Of a stretch of 15,163 bases of DNA, positions 1 through 7,117 are shown piece after piece. The notes beneath the pieces were generated by a model. That model saw only the letters and a list, made by a program, of their open reading frames with translations, searched no databases and was not told where the DNA came from. Both the position numbers and the translations under genes were made by a program. Within the stretch, counting starts at the first letter, position 1, and each line of letters starts with the position of its first letter. The stretch is taken from assembly GCA_963624975.1 (NCBI GenBank), contig CAVFRF010000022.1:1-15163 (forward strand), given 5' to 3'. The DNA is from CAVLCC01 sp963624975. Lineage in GTDB: Bacteria > Actinomycetota > Coriobacteriia > Coriobacteriales > CADBOM01.

Positions 1-75
1 ACGCTAAAGCTGCAGAAGTCGCCTGTCCGACACACCCCACGTCGGCACCTGGCGAGTCACAATTACATTATGGTT

Positions 76-182
76 GAGTCGCCGGGGCCCTGTGCGGGGC
101 GTGCCGTAACGGCGACTTCTGGCTGTAAAGCCCAGCCTGAGCCGTTATGGTATGTCCCGCGCAGGGCATACCAGGTGGAGTT
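76..182 (+). repeat. Hairpin B, copy 1 (inverted orientation)
   Basis: The arms at 88-113 and 141-166 pair over all 26 positions when read as plus-strand RNA, counting several G.U wobbles. The minus strand would have A.C mismatches at those positions, so the plus strand is the structured sense. The 27-nt apex (114-140) contains a small GGCU/AGCC helix closed by GUAA, flanked by GACUUC and CUGA. Less regular pairing continues outwards to GAGTC at 76-80. Confidence 0.8.
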
Positions 183-207
183 TCGAGTAGAAATTGCGAG
201 AAACGGC

Positions 208-312
208 GAGTCTTCTGGGGTGCCATCGCGGGGTATATCGTACAGGCTCAGGCTTCGCTTACGCTGCAGAAGTCGCCTGTCCGACACACCCCACGCTGGC
301 ACCTGGCGACTC
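208..312 (-). repeat. Hairpin C, copy 1, abutting the MFS gene end
   Basis: The arms at 219-247 and 275-303 pair at 27 of 29 positions as minus-strand RNA, with G.A oppositions at arm positions 8 and 23. The outer end stops three bases short of the MFS stop codon at 315-317. It would therefore form the 3' end of the MFS transcript in its better-paired orientation and could act as a terminator or RNA-stabilising hairpin. No clear U-tract follows it. Confidence 0.75.
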
Positions 313-314
313 GC

Positions 315-1541
315 CTAGTCCTTGATTCTCCTTAGCTTTATGTCGGACTTCAAAAGCGCTACCCAGCCGGCTCCGGCCAGTATCATGGTGATGACGATCA
401 CCGCGCCCACGCCGATCACGTAGTTGGGCCAGGGCAGCACCACCAGTCCCATGCCGATGCAGCCGGCGGCGGTCTGCGCGAAGTTGATGAGCGACGAGGC
501 CGCTCCCGTGTCGTCCTCGCGCTGCGACAGCAGGATGTTGGTGCTGTAGGGTCGGATGCACGACTCGGCGATGGTGTAGAGCAGGAACACGATGCAGAAC
601 AGCGTGGCGCTGAGCTGCCCCACCACGATCATGGCGATGCCGGTGGCCAACGCGATCACGATCATGAGGCTGGTGAAGTTGCGCGCGTTCATCACCCTTT
701 GGGCGAACATCCACACGAACGGACCCACGGCGCCCATGAGCGCTGCGAGCGCGAAGTAGAGGCTGTAGGCAACTTCGGTGAGGCCGAAGAACTGGATGTA
801 CACGTAGGATGCCACGGCCACATACCCCATGTAGGGGAGGTTGAACGAGCTGACGATGAGCAGAAACGAGCTGAAGCCCTTGTCCTTAGCAGCCACCACG
901 AGGTTCTTGAGGCTGCCAGCCACTGTGCCGTCGTAGCGGTCCTCGGGGTCGAGCGTCTCCTTGTACAGCAGGATGAGCAAGAAGCACACGGCGCCGATTG
1001 CGGCCAGCACCCAGAATGTCATGCGCCAGTCGGCAACCTGCACGATGAACGCTCCGATAACAGGTGCGAGCACAGGGCCGATAACGAACATCACCTGCAT
1101 CACCGACAGCACCAGCTCGCGCTTGGACTCCTCGAAAGCGTCCTTGACCACAGCGGTGGACACCGCGCTCACAGCTCCGGCGCCCAGCGCCTCGACGATT
1201 CTGAATGCGATGAGCGCCTCGATACTGCTCGCCATTGCGCACAGCGCGCTTCCGGCCGTGTACACGACGATTCCCAGCAGAAACACCGGCTTGCGCCCGT
1301 GCTTGTCGCTCAGGGGGCCAAAGATCAGCATGCCGATGGCGAAGAACAGGAAGTAGCCCACGAGCGTGAGGTTCACCGTCGAGGCGGTCGTGTTGAAGTG
1401 CTCGGTCATGTGAGGCACCGCAGGGGTGTACATGTCGAGAGACAGCGGCGTAACCAGTCCCGTGATGACCAGCAGAATCAGCAACCCAAGCACTCCGAGC
1501 CTGGGTTGGGGAATGGTTAGCCAGGTTTTCATCTTTCCCAT
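315..1541 (-). CDS. MFS drug-resistance transporter, Bcr/CflA type
   Basis: A predicted 408-residue inner-membrane exporter of the major facilitator superfamily (12-helix DHA1 group). The N-terminal signature LSLDMYTPAVP (about residues 33-43) resembles the Bcr/CflA subfamily, which exports drugs such as bicyclomycin or chloramphenicol. Motif A, GPLSDKHGRKP, is at about 75-85 in the loop between helices 2 and 3. Hydrophobic segments are spread over the whole length, as expected for 12 helices. I chose the ATG at 1539-1541 because GGAGGG lies 9 bases upstream; an in-frame ATG at 1568 would add nine residues but has no good ribosome site. The gene is monocistronic, and its end touches hairpin C. 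The substrate cannot be told from the sequence. Confidence 0.9.
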   Translation of the reverse strand: MGKMKTWLTIPQPRLGVLGLLILLVITGLVTPLSLDMYTPAVPHMTEHFNTTASTVNLTLVGYFLFFAIGMLIFGPLSDKHGRKPVFLLGIVVYTAGSALCAMASSIEALIAFRIVEALGAGAVSAVSTAVVKDAFEESKRELVLSVMQVMFVIGPVLAPVIGAFIVQVADWRMTFWVLAAIGAVCFLLILLYKETLDPEDRYDGTVAGSLKNLVVAAKDKGFSSFLLIVSSFNLPYMGYVAVASYVYIQFFGLTEVAYSLYFALAALMGAVGPFVWMFAQRVMNARNFTSLMIVIALATGIAMIVVGQLSATLFCIVFLLYTIAESCIRPYSTNILLSQREDDTGAASSLINFAQTAAGCIGMGLVVLPWPNYVIGVGAVIVITMILAGAGWVALLKSDIKLRRIKD

Positions 1542-1612
1542 AGATAAATACCCTCCATAATGGGGCACTTGCAGATAACGGCAGGTTGCGATTGCCCTGC
1601 CCGCAATATGCC

Positions 1613-1646
1613 CAAACGCAAAACAGGCACCCGCTTTCGCAGGTGC
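1613..1646 (-). terminator. Intrinsic terminator-like hairpin before the MFS gene
   Basis: On the minus strand GCACCTGC and GCGGGTGC form an 8-bp stem (one G.U) around a GAAA tetraloop, followed by CTGTTTTG. It sits downstream of the MoxR gene end (1795) and upstream of the MFS start (1541). It could terminate the ANK-VWA-MoxR operon or act as an attenuator in the MFS leader. Confidence 0.5.
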
Positions 1647-1690
1647 GCCGTTTGCAAACCTAACATACGCATTCGATTGTCGAACCCTGT

Positions 1691-1719
1691 CTGGCGGTTA
1701 AACCTGTTTTAACTCGCCA
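1691..1719. promoter_or_regulatory. Inverted repeat between the MoxR and MFS genes
   Basis: The arms GGCGGTTAAA (1693-1702) and TTTTAACTCGCC (1707-1718) form an imperfect palindrome with a 4-base centre and one extra base in one arm. It could be an operator for the MFS gene or a weak hairpin at the end of the upstream operon. No regulator gene is nearby to decide. Confidence 0.4.
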
Positions 1720-1794
1720 ATCGCACTATTGTTGCCGTGAATTAACATCGACCATTCAAGATGTAGTGCGACCTCGGGCGGAACCGCGACGTGT

Positions 1795-3336
1795 CTACAA
1801 CCCCTGCAAGCGTTCCGCCTCATGCAGCAGGTCTAGGCTCCTCTCGTGGAACAGCAGGCTCTTGTTGCGCTCGAGATATTTCTCGCTGGCGTGCTGGCCG
1901 GCGAACTTCATGAACACCGGGTCGACGGCAAGCTTCGTTACGAAGATGAGCGTCTCCTGACCCTCCCCGAAGATCTGGACCAGGAAGTCTAGGATGTTGT
2001 CGAGCTGCAACGCGCAGGTTTTGGCTACCTCTACGTGCGCTGCGCACTCCTTGTTGAACGCGGCCTTCACGGCATCGAAGGTCGACGGAGCCGCAGCCGT
2101 ATCTGCTGCGCCCGCGGCCTGCGAGGCGACCACAGCGTCGCGCAGCTTGCCCATGATGGCCAGCCTCTCGGCCTTGACCTGCGTCTTGTCGACGGCTGCT
2201 CCGGCATCGCGCTTGCGCACGTCGGGCATCATGCGAAGCTCGGCGATTCTCGCCTCCACGACATCGACGGGCGAGCCGTCGCTGTCCGCGCCGTTCTCTA
2301 GCGCGGCCTTCATTCCCAGCACGTCGTCGCGGGTCGCACGCAGCGCCTCTTCGCGAACCATCGCGTCGCGCACGTCGCCGCCGATCGCATCCACCAGCAG
2401 CCCCACCAGCGCCACCCGCTCGTCGAAGGCCGCCGCCCGCGCGCGCTCGACCACCGTGCCCTCAGCCTGGCCGGCCATGATCTCTCTGACCTTGTAGTCG
2501 TCGCTGTACCTGCAGAACAGCTCGTAGTACAGCGCGAAATCCTCCGCTATTGCAGCATCCTGCAGGTACTGGCCCACAAGCTCCGAATCCACGCTACGGC
2601 CGATGGCCTCGTATGCCGCCAGCATGCGAGAGAGGTCCTCCCAGCCGCGCGCCGTCACGATTCTGGTGCCGCGCACGTCGGCATGCACGCTGTAGAAGTT
2701 GCCCGGCTTGCTGTCCAGATAGGTGAGCACTGCCGGGTGCAGGCCCCGCGTCTGCGCGTATTCCAGCCACACCTTGAGGTCGGCCTCCACGTCGAACTTC
2801 TTGAGACGGTCCATCATCGCCGGGTCGAACTCGCGTGCGGCACGGTTGTACTCGGGCGGATTGCCGGCCGTCACGATCACCCACCCCTCGGGCAGCTTGT
2901 GCTGGCCGAACGTCTTGTACTGCAAAAACTGCAGCATCGCGGGCGCCAGCGTCTCCGACACGCAGTTTACCTCGTCGAGGAAGAGAATCCCCTCGCTCAC
3001 CCCCGAGCTCTCCATGGCGTGGTAGACAGCCGCGATGATCTCGGACATCGTGTACTCCGACACGCTGTAGCTGCGCCCGCCGAAGCTCTCGTGCTCTATG
3101 AACGGCAGGCCCAGCGCGCTCTGCCTGGTGTGATGCGTGATGGAATACGACACGAAGTTGAGGCCCATGCGGTCGGCGATCTGCTCCACCACGGCCGTCT
3201 TGCCCACGCCGGGAGGGCCCAGCATGATGATGGGGCGCTGCATATGGGTGGGGATCTTGTAGAGGCCCCGGCCGTCCTTGAGCAGATAGGCCTCGATCGC
3301 GCCCTCGATCTGCTGGGTTGCCTGCTTGATGTTCAT
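1795..3336 (-). CDS. MoxR-type AAA+ ATPase
   Basis: A 513-residue AAA+ ATPase of the MoxR class, chaperone-like ATPases that act with VWA-domain partners to remodel or assemble protein complexes. Walker A GPPGVGKT is at residues 40-47, Walker B ILFLDE at 117-122, and a sensor-1-type TAGNPPEYN at 156-164, followed by DPAMMDRLKKFDV with a conserved arginine. The region after about residue 250 is an alanine- and charge-rich extension without a recognised domain, longer than in minimal MoxR proteins of about 330 residues. The start is well supported: AGGAGG lies 8 bases before the ATG. It is the last gene of the ANK-VWA-MoxR operon, 30 bases after the VWA gene. Its client is unknown. Confidence 0.9.
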   Translation of the reverse strand: MNIKQATQQIEGAIEAYLLKDGRGLYKIPTHMQRPIIMLGPPGVGKTAVVEQIADRMGLNFVSYSITHHTRQSALGLPFIEHESFGGRSYSVSEYTMSEIIAAVYHAMESSGVSEGILFLDEVNCVSETLAPAMLQFLQYKTFGQHKLPEGWVIVTAGNPPEYNRAAREFDPAMMDRLKKFDVEADLKVWLEYAQTRGLHPAVLTYLDSKPGNFYSVHADVRGTRIVTARGWEDLSRMLAAYEAIGRSVDSELVGQYLQDAAIAEDFALYYELFCRYSDDYKVREIMAGQAEGTVVERARAAAFDERVALVGLLVDAIGGDVRDAMVREEALRATRDDVLGMKAALENGADSDGSPVDVVEARIAELRMMPDVRKRDAGAAVDKTQVKAERLAIMGKLRDAVVASQAAGAADTAAAPSTFDAVKAAFNKECAAHVEVAKTCALQLDNILDFLVQIFGEGQETLIFVTKLAVDPVFMKFAGQHASEKYLERNKSLLFHERSLDLLHEAERLQGL

Positions 3337-3366
3337 CTGCTTGTCCTCCTGCCCTGGCGCGCCGGC

Positions 3367-5040
3367 CTAACCCCGCGCTATCTCTCTCCAGCTTGCTCCG
3401 CCCATGTGCGCGGCATCTATGGTCACGCGCATCGCCCATGGCGGCACGCCACTTTCGTCGTGGTCCTTGTCGCCAAACACGAACGCCGTCTTGTATCCGG
3501 GAACCCAGCTAGGGTAGACCCCGTAGCCGTCGGTGAGGTAGATCAGGCCCCCGAGGTCCTTCAGCTCGCCTTGCTCGAGCATGGCGTCCACGCACTCGAA
3601 CACCGGCCTGAAGTCGGTGCCCCCGCCGCCGAAGACCTGCATCTTGCCGCACCATCGGCGCAGCTCGTCGAGCGAATCCACCTCGTCTACGTGCTGCACC
3701 TCTGTGTCGCACTGTACGATCTTGATCTTCACGCGCCGGTCGAACGTTTCGCTCGACTTGAGCACGTCGTAGGTGAGCGCCACGAAATCGCGCACCTGGT
3801 CGCCGTAGACCGAGCCCGAGGTGTCGATGGCTATCACGAACTCGCGCACGCGCTTGTCGACGCGGTACTCCAGCGGCTCCACGAGCGGCATGTTGCTGTA
3901 GAGCGAAAGCCCGTAGGTGTAGAAGATGGTGTCGAACTCGTCGTCGGAGAGCTTCATGACCTCGGTGGGCACTGCGAAGCGCCGCAAGAACTCGCGGTAG
4001 TCGGCGGTTTGCCTGCTGGCCTGGTCGAGTCCCTGGAGAAGCTCGCCCAGGTTGGCGCCCAGCTTCTTGGAGATGGTGCGCAGGTCCACGCTCATCGACT
4101 TGGCAACCTTGCGCCACCGTTGCTCTGCTTCGCGCTCGTCTTGCACGCGTGTTGTTTGCGTGACCGCGTCGGTGCTTGCCGCGCTCGCGAACATGCTTCG
4201 GTTGCCGGTGTGCTCCCCGGGGGTATGCGATGCGGTGCCGGTAGCAGCGGGGTCGTCGCTGCTGTCGCGGGCATCGGGGTCGGGGGAGTCGCCGGCGGGC
4301 TTGCCTTCGGTGTTGCCGCCGCCATCGGTCGGCGTTCCGCCGGAAAGCTCGTCGTCGCCGCGCACGCCGTGGCCTTCTCGCGACGAGCTGGCGTCGTGCT
4401 GGTCGAGGTCGTCCTCATCCTTCTCCGGCTTGTCCTCGGCAGCCTTGCCCGCGCCGTGTGCGCGACCGCGGTACCATGGCGAGTGATCGTCAGAGGCGAA
4501 CAGCTCCCGCCAGCTTGCCCGCTCGTCTTCCAACGCTCCGTCGCGCAGGACCGCATAGACTTTCTCGGCAGTCACCGATTCGGGCACCTTCAACGCCAGC
4601 CTCTTGAGAGCATGGTCGATATCGGCGCCACGCGTACCTGAGCGTGGGCCGCAAACCTGCGCGACCACCAGCTCGCAGGATATGTCGCAGGCGAGATTCC
4701 AGTCGTCGGGACGGATGTTGGCGCCCACGAATGGGTGAAGGAACACGCAATGCAAGATGGTGTGCAAGAGATCGCGAGTTGGCGGTTCGCCTTCCTCCAC
4801 GAAGCGAGAAAGCAGGTTTGCGGGATCCACGAAGAGCGTTCGCGCATCGGTGGCGAAAGGAGCTCCGCCAGTCGTGGCCTTCGCCGTGTCGAGCTTCGCT
4901 TCCGCCGGTCTCAATTGCCCGATGGCAGACGACAGGAAGTGATTGTCGGCAACGATCTGGGCCTTGGCCAGATCCACGACCTTGAGGGCGAGTGCATATT
5001 GCTGATGCTGCGATGCGCTGGAGTCATTCATGCCCAACAT
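3367..5040 (-). CDS. VWA-domain protein with metallopeptidase-like N-terminal region (DUF2201-like)
   Basis: A 557-residue soluble protein, likely partner of the adjacent MoxR ATPase. Residues 1-190 resemble the putative metallopeptidase domain of DUF2201-type proteins. The expected HExxH region reads HTILHCVFLH (93-102): three histidines are kept but the catalytic glutamate is absent. Residues 200-290 form an acidic, Gly/Asp/Ser-rich disordered linker, followed by a charged helical segment (about 295-355). The VWA domain starts near 398: MIDAS motif DTSGS at 406-410, GGTDF at 473-477 and LTDG at 502-505, so metal binding looks intact. ATGs at 5040 and 5031 are both possible starts; neither has a strong ribosome site, which suggests coupling to the ankyrin gene ending at 5088. 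The frame stays open far upstream, but that part is antisense-like noise. Confidence 0.85.
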   Translation of the reverse strand: MLGMNDSSASQHQQYALALKVVDLAKAQIVADNHFLSSAIGQLRPAEAKLDTAKATTGGAPFATDARTLFVDPANLLSRFVEEGEPPTRDLLHTILHCVFLHPFVGANIRPDDWNLACDISCELVVAQVCGPRSGTRGADIDHALKRLALKVPESVTAEKVYAVLRDGALEDERASWRELFASDDHSPWYRGRAHGAGKAAEDKPEKDEDDLDQHDASSSREGHGVRGDDELSGGTPTDGGGNTEGKPAGDSPDPDARDSSDDPAATGTASHTPGEHTGNRSMFASAASTDAVTQTTRVQDEREAEQRWRKVAKSMSVDLRTISKKLGANLGELLQGLDQASRQTADYREFLRRFAVPTEVMKLSDDEFDTIFYTYGLSLYSNMPLVEPLEYRVDKRVREFVIAIDTSGSVYGDQVRDFVALTYDVLKSSETFDRRVKIKIVQCDTEVQHVDEVDSLDELRRWCGKMQVFGGGGTDFRPVFECVDAMLEQGELKDLGGLIYLTDGYGVYPSWVPGYKTAFVFGDKDHDESGVPPWAMRVTIDAAHMGGASWREIARG

Positions 5041-5087
5041 GATAGCCCGCCACCGCCCAGCGCGCCACCCATTGCGCCGGAAGCGCT

Positions 5088-6074
5088 CTACAGGAAAAGC
5101 GAGTCCAGCCCCGGCTCCTCGGGCGCGTCCTCCTGCATCGCTACCTTGCAGTCGAGCAGGAAAGCCGCCGTGTCGGCATGCCCTCCCCGCGATGCGAGCG
5201 AGATGCACGTTTCGAGGCTCTCTTCGGTGAACATTCCCTCCCAGCTCTGCATGCAGCGCAGCTCCTCGGTCATGCCGTTGATTGCCAGGCACCGCATGAG
5301 CGCCTCCTTGCGCGGTACGTCCTCGGGGTCGAGAAGCGGGAACACGCACCGCAGGTTGGCAAGCTCGCGGCGGTCGAGGGGCCTTTCCTCGAAGCGCCAT
5401 CGCGACGGCACCCAGGCGCGCGAGATATCTTGCGGAAAGTGCCTGCATAGGAACTCGGTGACACGGTCGTATGCGAACACGTCGACCTTGCCGATCATGA
5501 TGCGCTGCGCGTCGAGCACGTCGCCCATCATGTTGCAGAGCTGTTCGGCCGCCTGCATGTACGTGGCCTCCCGCTCGCGCCAGGCTGCAAGGTCGCTCTC
5601 CGAGTACTTGCTGGTGCCCTGCGCGAGGTAGTACTCCTCGTTCGCGCGCAGCTCCTTGCCGTAGCGCCCCACCTGGTAGAGGCAGCTCGACACGATGGAG
5701 GTGAGCACCCCGGGGCCGAAGAGCCCCTTGCCGGACAGCGCGACTATCGTGTCGCAGTTGCTGCCATCCGTTTCGATTTGGAAGAAGTCGTAGGGGAAAC
5801 GCGGGTGGCCCACGAATCCCGACATCGCGATGCTTCCCCCGCACACCATGAAGTCGCCGTAGTCGCCCAGCGCGTTGCTGCCAAGCGTCTTGAGCATCTC
5901 GTTGCCGGGGGTGCCCAGCATCTCGGCCATCTGCGTCTGTCCGCGCGACACGGCGATTGCAAACGCCACAGTGGTGTCGCCGAAGGGCCCGTGCTCCGTC
6001 AGCAGCGCTGCAACGTCGTCCGCCGTTCCCGTGGCGGCCGCATTTTCCAGTTCTCTCAGCTTGTTGTCGCTCAT
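5088..6074 (-). CDS. Ankyrin-repeat-like protein, first gene of the ANK-VWA-MoxR operon
   Basis: A 328-residue protein without signal peptide or membrane segment. Ankyrin-like helix pairs are visible at the N-terminus (residues 7-55, with AAATGTADDVAALLTEHG and AIAVSRGQTQMAEML) and the C-terminus (about 285-310, LASRGGHADTAAFLLD). The roughly 200 residues between are not a domain I recognise. Ankyrin repeats mediate protein-protein contacts, so it could be an adaptor or substrate sensor for the downstream VWA/MoxR pair; this is inference. The ATG at 6072-6074 has only a weak, distant AGAAGG upstream. A LexA-box-like palindrome lies at 6099-6116 in its leader. Confidence 0.75.
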   Translation of the reverse strand: MSDNKLRELENAAATGTADDVAALLTEHGPFGDTTVAFAIAVSRGQTQMAEMLGTPGNEMLKTLGSNALGDYGDFMVCGGSIAMSGFVGHPRFPYDFFQIETDGSNCDTIVALSGKGLFGPGVLTSIVSSCLYQVGRYGKELRANEEYYLAQGTSKYSESDLAAWREREATYMQAAEQLCNMMGDVLDAQRIMIGKVDVFAYDRVTEFLCRHFPQDISRAWVPSRWRFEERPLDRRELANLRCVFPLLDPEDVPRKEALMRCLAINGMTEELRCMQSWEGMFTEESLETCISLASRGGHADTAAFLLDCKVAMQEDAPEEPGLDSLFL

Positions 6075-6098
6075 GATTGCCGTCGGTTGTCCTTCTGC

Positions 6099-6116
6099 TT
6101 CGAATTGCAGTTCGAA
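6099..6116. promoter_or_regulatory. LexA/SOS-box-like palindrome upstream of the ANK-VWA-MoxR operon
   Basis: The 18 bases TTCGAATTGCAGTTCGAA form a palindrome with a single mismatched pair. The Gram-positive/actinobacterial LexA site is described as CGAAC-N4-GTTCG; here it reads CGAAT-TGCA-GTTCG, one change out of ten defined bases. It lies 25 bases upstream of the ankyrin start and about 160 bases from the divergent tcdA start, so it is placed to control the ankyrin operon. No clear -35/-10 pair could be assigned next to it. Confidence 0.5.
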
Positions 6117-6277
6117 ATGTGGTCGGACGAGATGCGCCTGCTATCCGGCTCAAACATCGTCGACTGCTATCGTATCAATACGGAGCGTGCGGGCGGCTGG
6201 AAAATATTGCTGCTGCGATACAATGTTTGGCGGCCTGGACGCGACACGCCCTGCGGTTCACTTGAAGAAAGGTAGGC

Positions 6278-7036
6278 ATGATGAGCGAGCAAGACCAGTT
6301 CTCCCGAACGCAGCTTCTGCTGGGATGCGACTCCATGGCGCGGCTATGCGCCGCGCATGTGGCCGTGTTCGGCATCGGGGGAGTTGGCGGCCACGTGGTG
6401 GAGGCGCTCGCCCGCAGCGGAGTGGGGCATCTCACGCTCGTAGACGCCGACACGGTGAGCCTCACCAACATCAACCGGCAGATCGTGGCCCTGCACAGCA
6501 CGCTGGGCCGTGCGAAGGTCGACGTGATGGGGGAGAGGGTGCTCGACATCAACCCTGCGGCGCAGGTGGAGGCTCGCAAATGCTTCTTCCTGCCGGAGAA
6601 CGCCGGCGAGTTCGACTTCGCGGAGTACGACTACGTGGTGGATGCCGTGGACACCGTGGCGGCCAAGCTCGCGATCGTCGAGGCTGCGAAGGCCGCCGGC
6701 ACGCCGGCGATCAGCGCGATGGGAGCGGGCAACAAGCTCGACCCGTCGCGTTTCGAGGTGGCCGACATCTACGACACCAGCGTGTGCCCGCTTGCCAAGG
6801 TGATGCGCAAGGAGCTGCGACGTCGGGGCGTCGATTCGCTCAAGGTGGTGTACTCGCGCGAGCAGCCGGTGGCGGCAGCAACAGGCTGCGCAGACGCGGC
6901 CTCAACCGAGCCGCTCGCCCCCGGCAAGCGCAGCATCCCGGGCAGCACCGCGTTCTCCCCCTCGGCGATGGGCCTGCTCATAGCCGCCGAGGTCGTAAGG
7001 GACATCGCCGCCACTTCGCGCTCGCGTGTCTCTTGA
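6278..7036 (+). CDS. tcdA: tRNA threonylcarbamoyladenosine dehydratase (TcdA/YgdL, ThiF-HesA family)
   Basis: A 252-residue E1-like adenylating enzyme. TcdA uses ATP to cyclise the N6-threonylcarbamoyladenosine at position 37 of tRNAs. The nucleotide-binding GIGGVG is at residues 32-37, with DAD at 56-58, NINRQ at 64-68, DAVD at 122-125, and the TcdA-type SAMGAGNKLDP at 146-156 followed by CPLA at 170-173. The last motifs separate it from MoeB and ThiF, and the length fits the family. Two adjacent ATGs (6278 and 6281) follow AAAGG at 6268-6272; the second has the better spacing. It is divergent from the ankyrin operon and 81 bases before the MATE gene on the same strand. Confidence 0.9.
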   Translation: MMSEQDQFSRTQLLLGCDSMARLCAAHVAVFGIGGVGGHVVEALARSGVGHLTLVDADTVSLTNINRQIVALHSTLGRAKVDVMGERVLDINPAAQVEARKCFFLPENAGEFDFAEYDYVVDAVDTVAAKLAIVEAAKAAGTPAISAMGAGNKLDPSRFEVADIYDTSVCPLAKVMRKELRRRGVDSLKVVYSREQPVAAATGCADAASTEPLAPGKRSIPGSTAFSPSAMGLLIAAEVVRDIAATSRSRVS

Positions 7037-7117
7037 GAACACGTTCCCCTGGCCGGTGATAGACTCGATTGAGGGTTGCATCACATCGGCATTCAATTTG
7101 GAGAACGAGCATTTCGC

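Larger units (their letters stand above)
1..312. repeat. Hairpin-repeat cluster, copy 1 (truncated by window edge)
   Basis: This is the right-hand part of a cluster of three long imperfect palindromes. A complete second copy lies at 10023-10375. The window opens inside the loop of hairpin A (its 3' arm ends near 58), followed by hairpin B (76-182) and hairpin C (208-312). The linkers at about 59-75 and 183-207 are nearly identical to those of the second copy. Hairpin B is the reverse complement of the A/C type: its loop begins GACTTCTGG and ends CAGCCTGA, while A and C carry the complement. The layout resembles a BIME-type mosaic of REP-like palindromes. The family is not one I recognise. No coding potential is apparent; the short ORFs here are not believable. 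Confidence 0.85.

Noticed and set aside
111..143. Kink-turn in the hairpin apex (GGC-GAC.../...UGA-GCC)
   Set aside because: One strand has GA next to the stem, but the opposite strand lacks GA after a 3-base bulge, so the k-turn pattern is incomplete.
1..312. CRISPR array or IS element in the repeat region
   Set aside because: There are no regularly spaced short repeats with unique spacers and no transposase; the repeats are palindromic units with conserved linkers.
1657..1664. AACCTAAC as a DtxR-type site before the MFS gene
   Set aside because: Only one half-site is present.
2683..4641. 652-codon open frame on the plus strand opposite the MoxR and VWA genes
   Set aside because: It is typical of GC-rich antisense frames: His/Arg/Val/Leu-biased, no domain, and it is opposed by two genes with clear motifs.
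5041..6153. The VWA reading frame stays open far upstream of its start, giving a potential 928-residue protein
   Set aside because: It runs through the ankyrin gene in another frame of the same strand, its product is Arg/Gly/Ala-rich low-complexity, and the ankyrin frame has recognisable repeats.
7076..7117. TTG start at 7076 for the MATE gene
   Set aside because: There is no ribosome site at usable spacing, and it would add 14 non-conserved residues.
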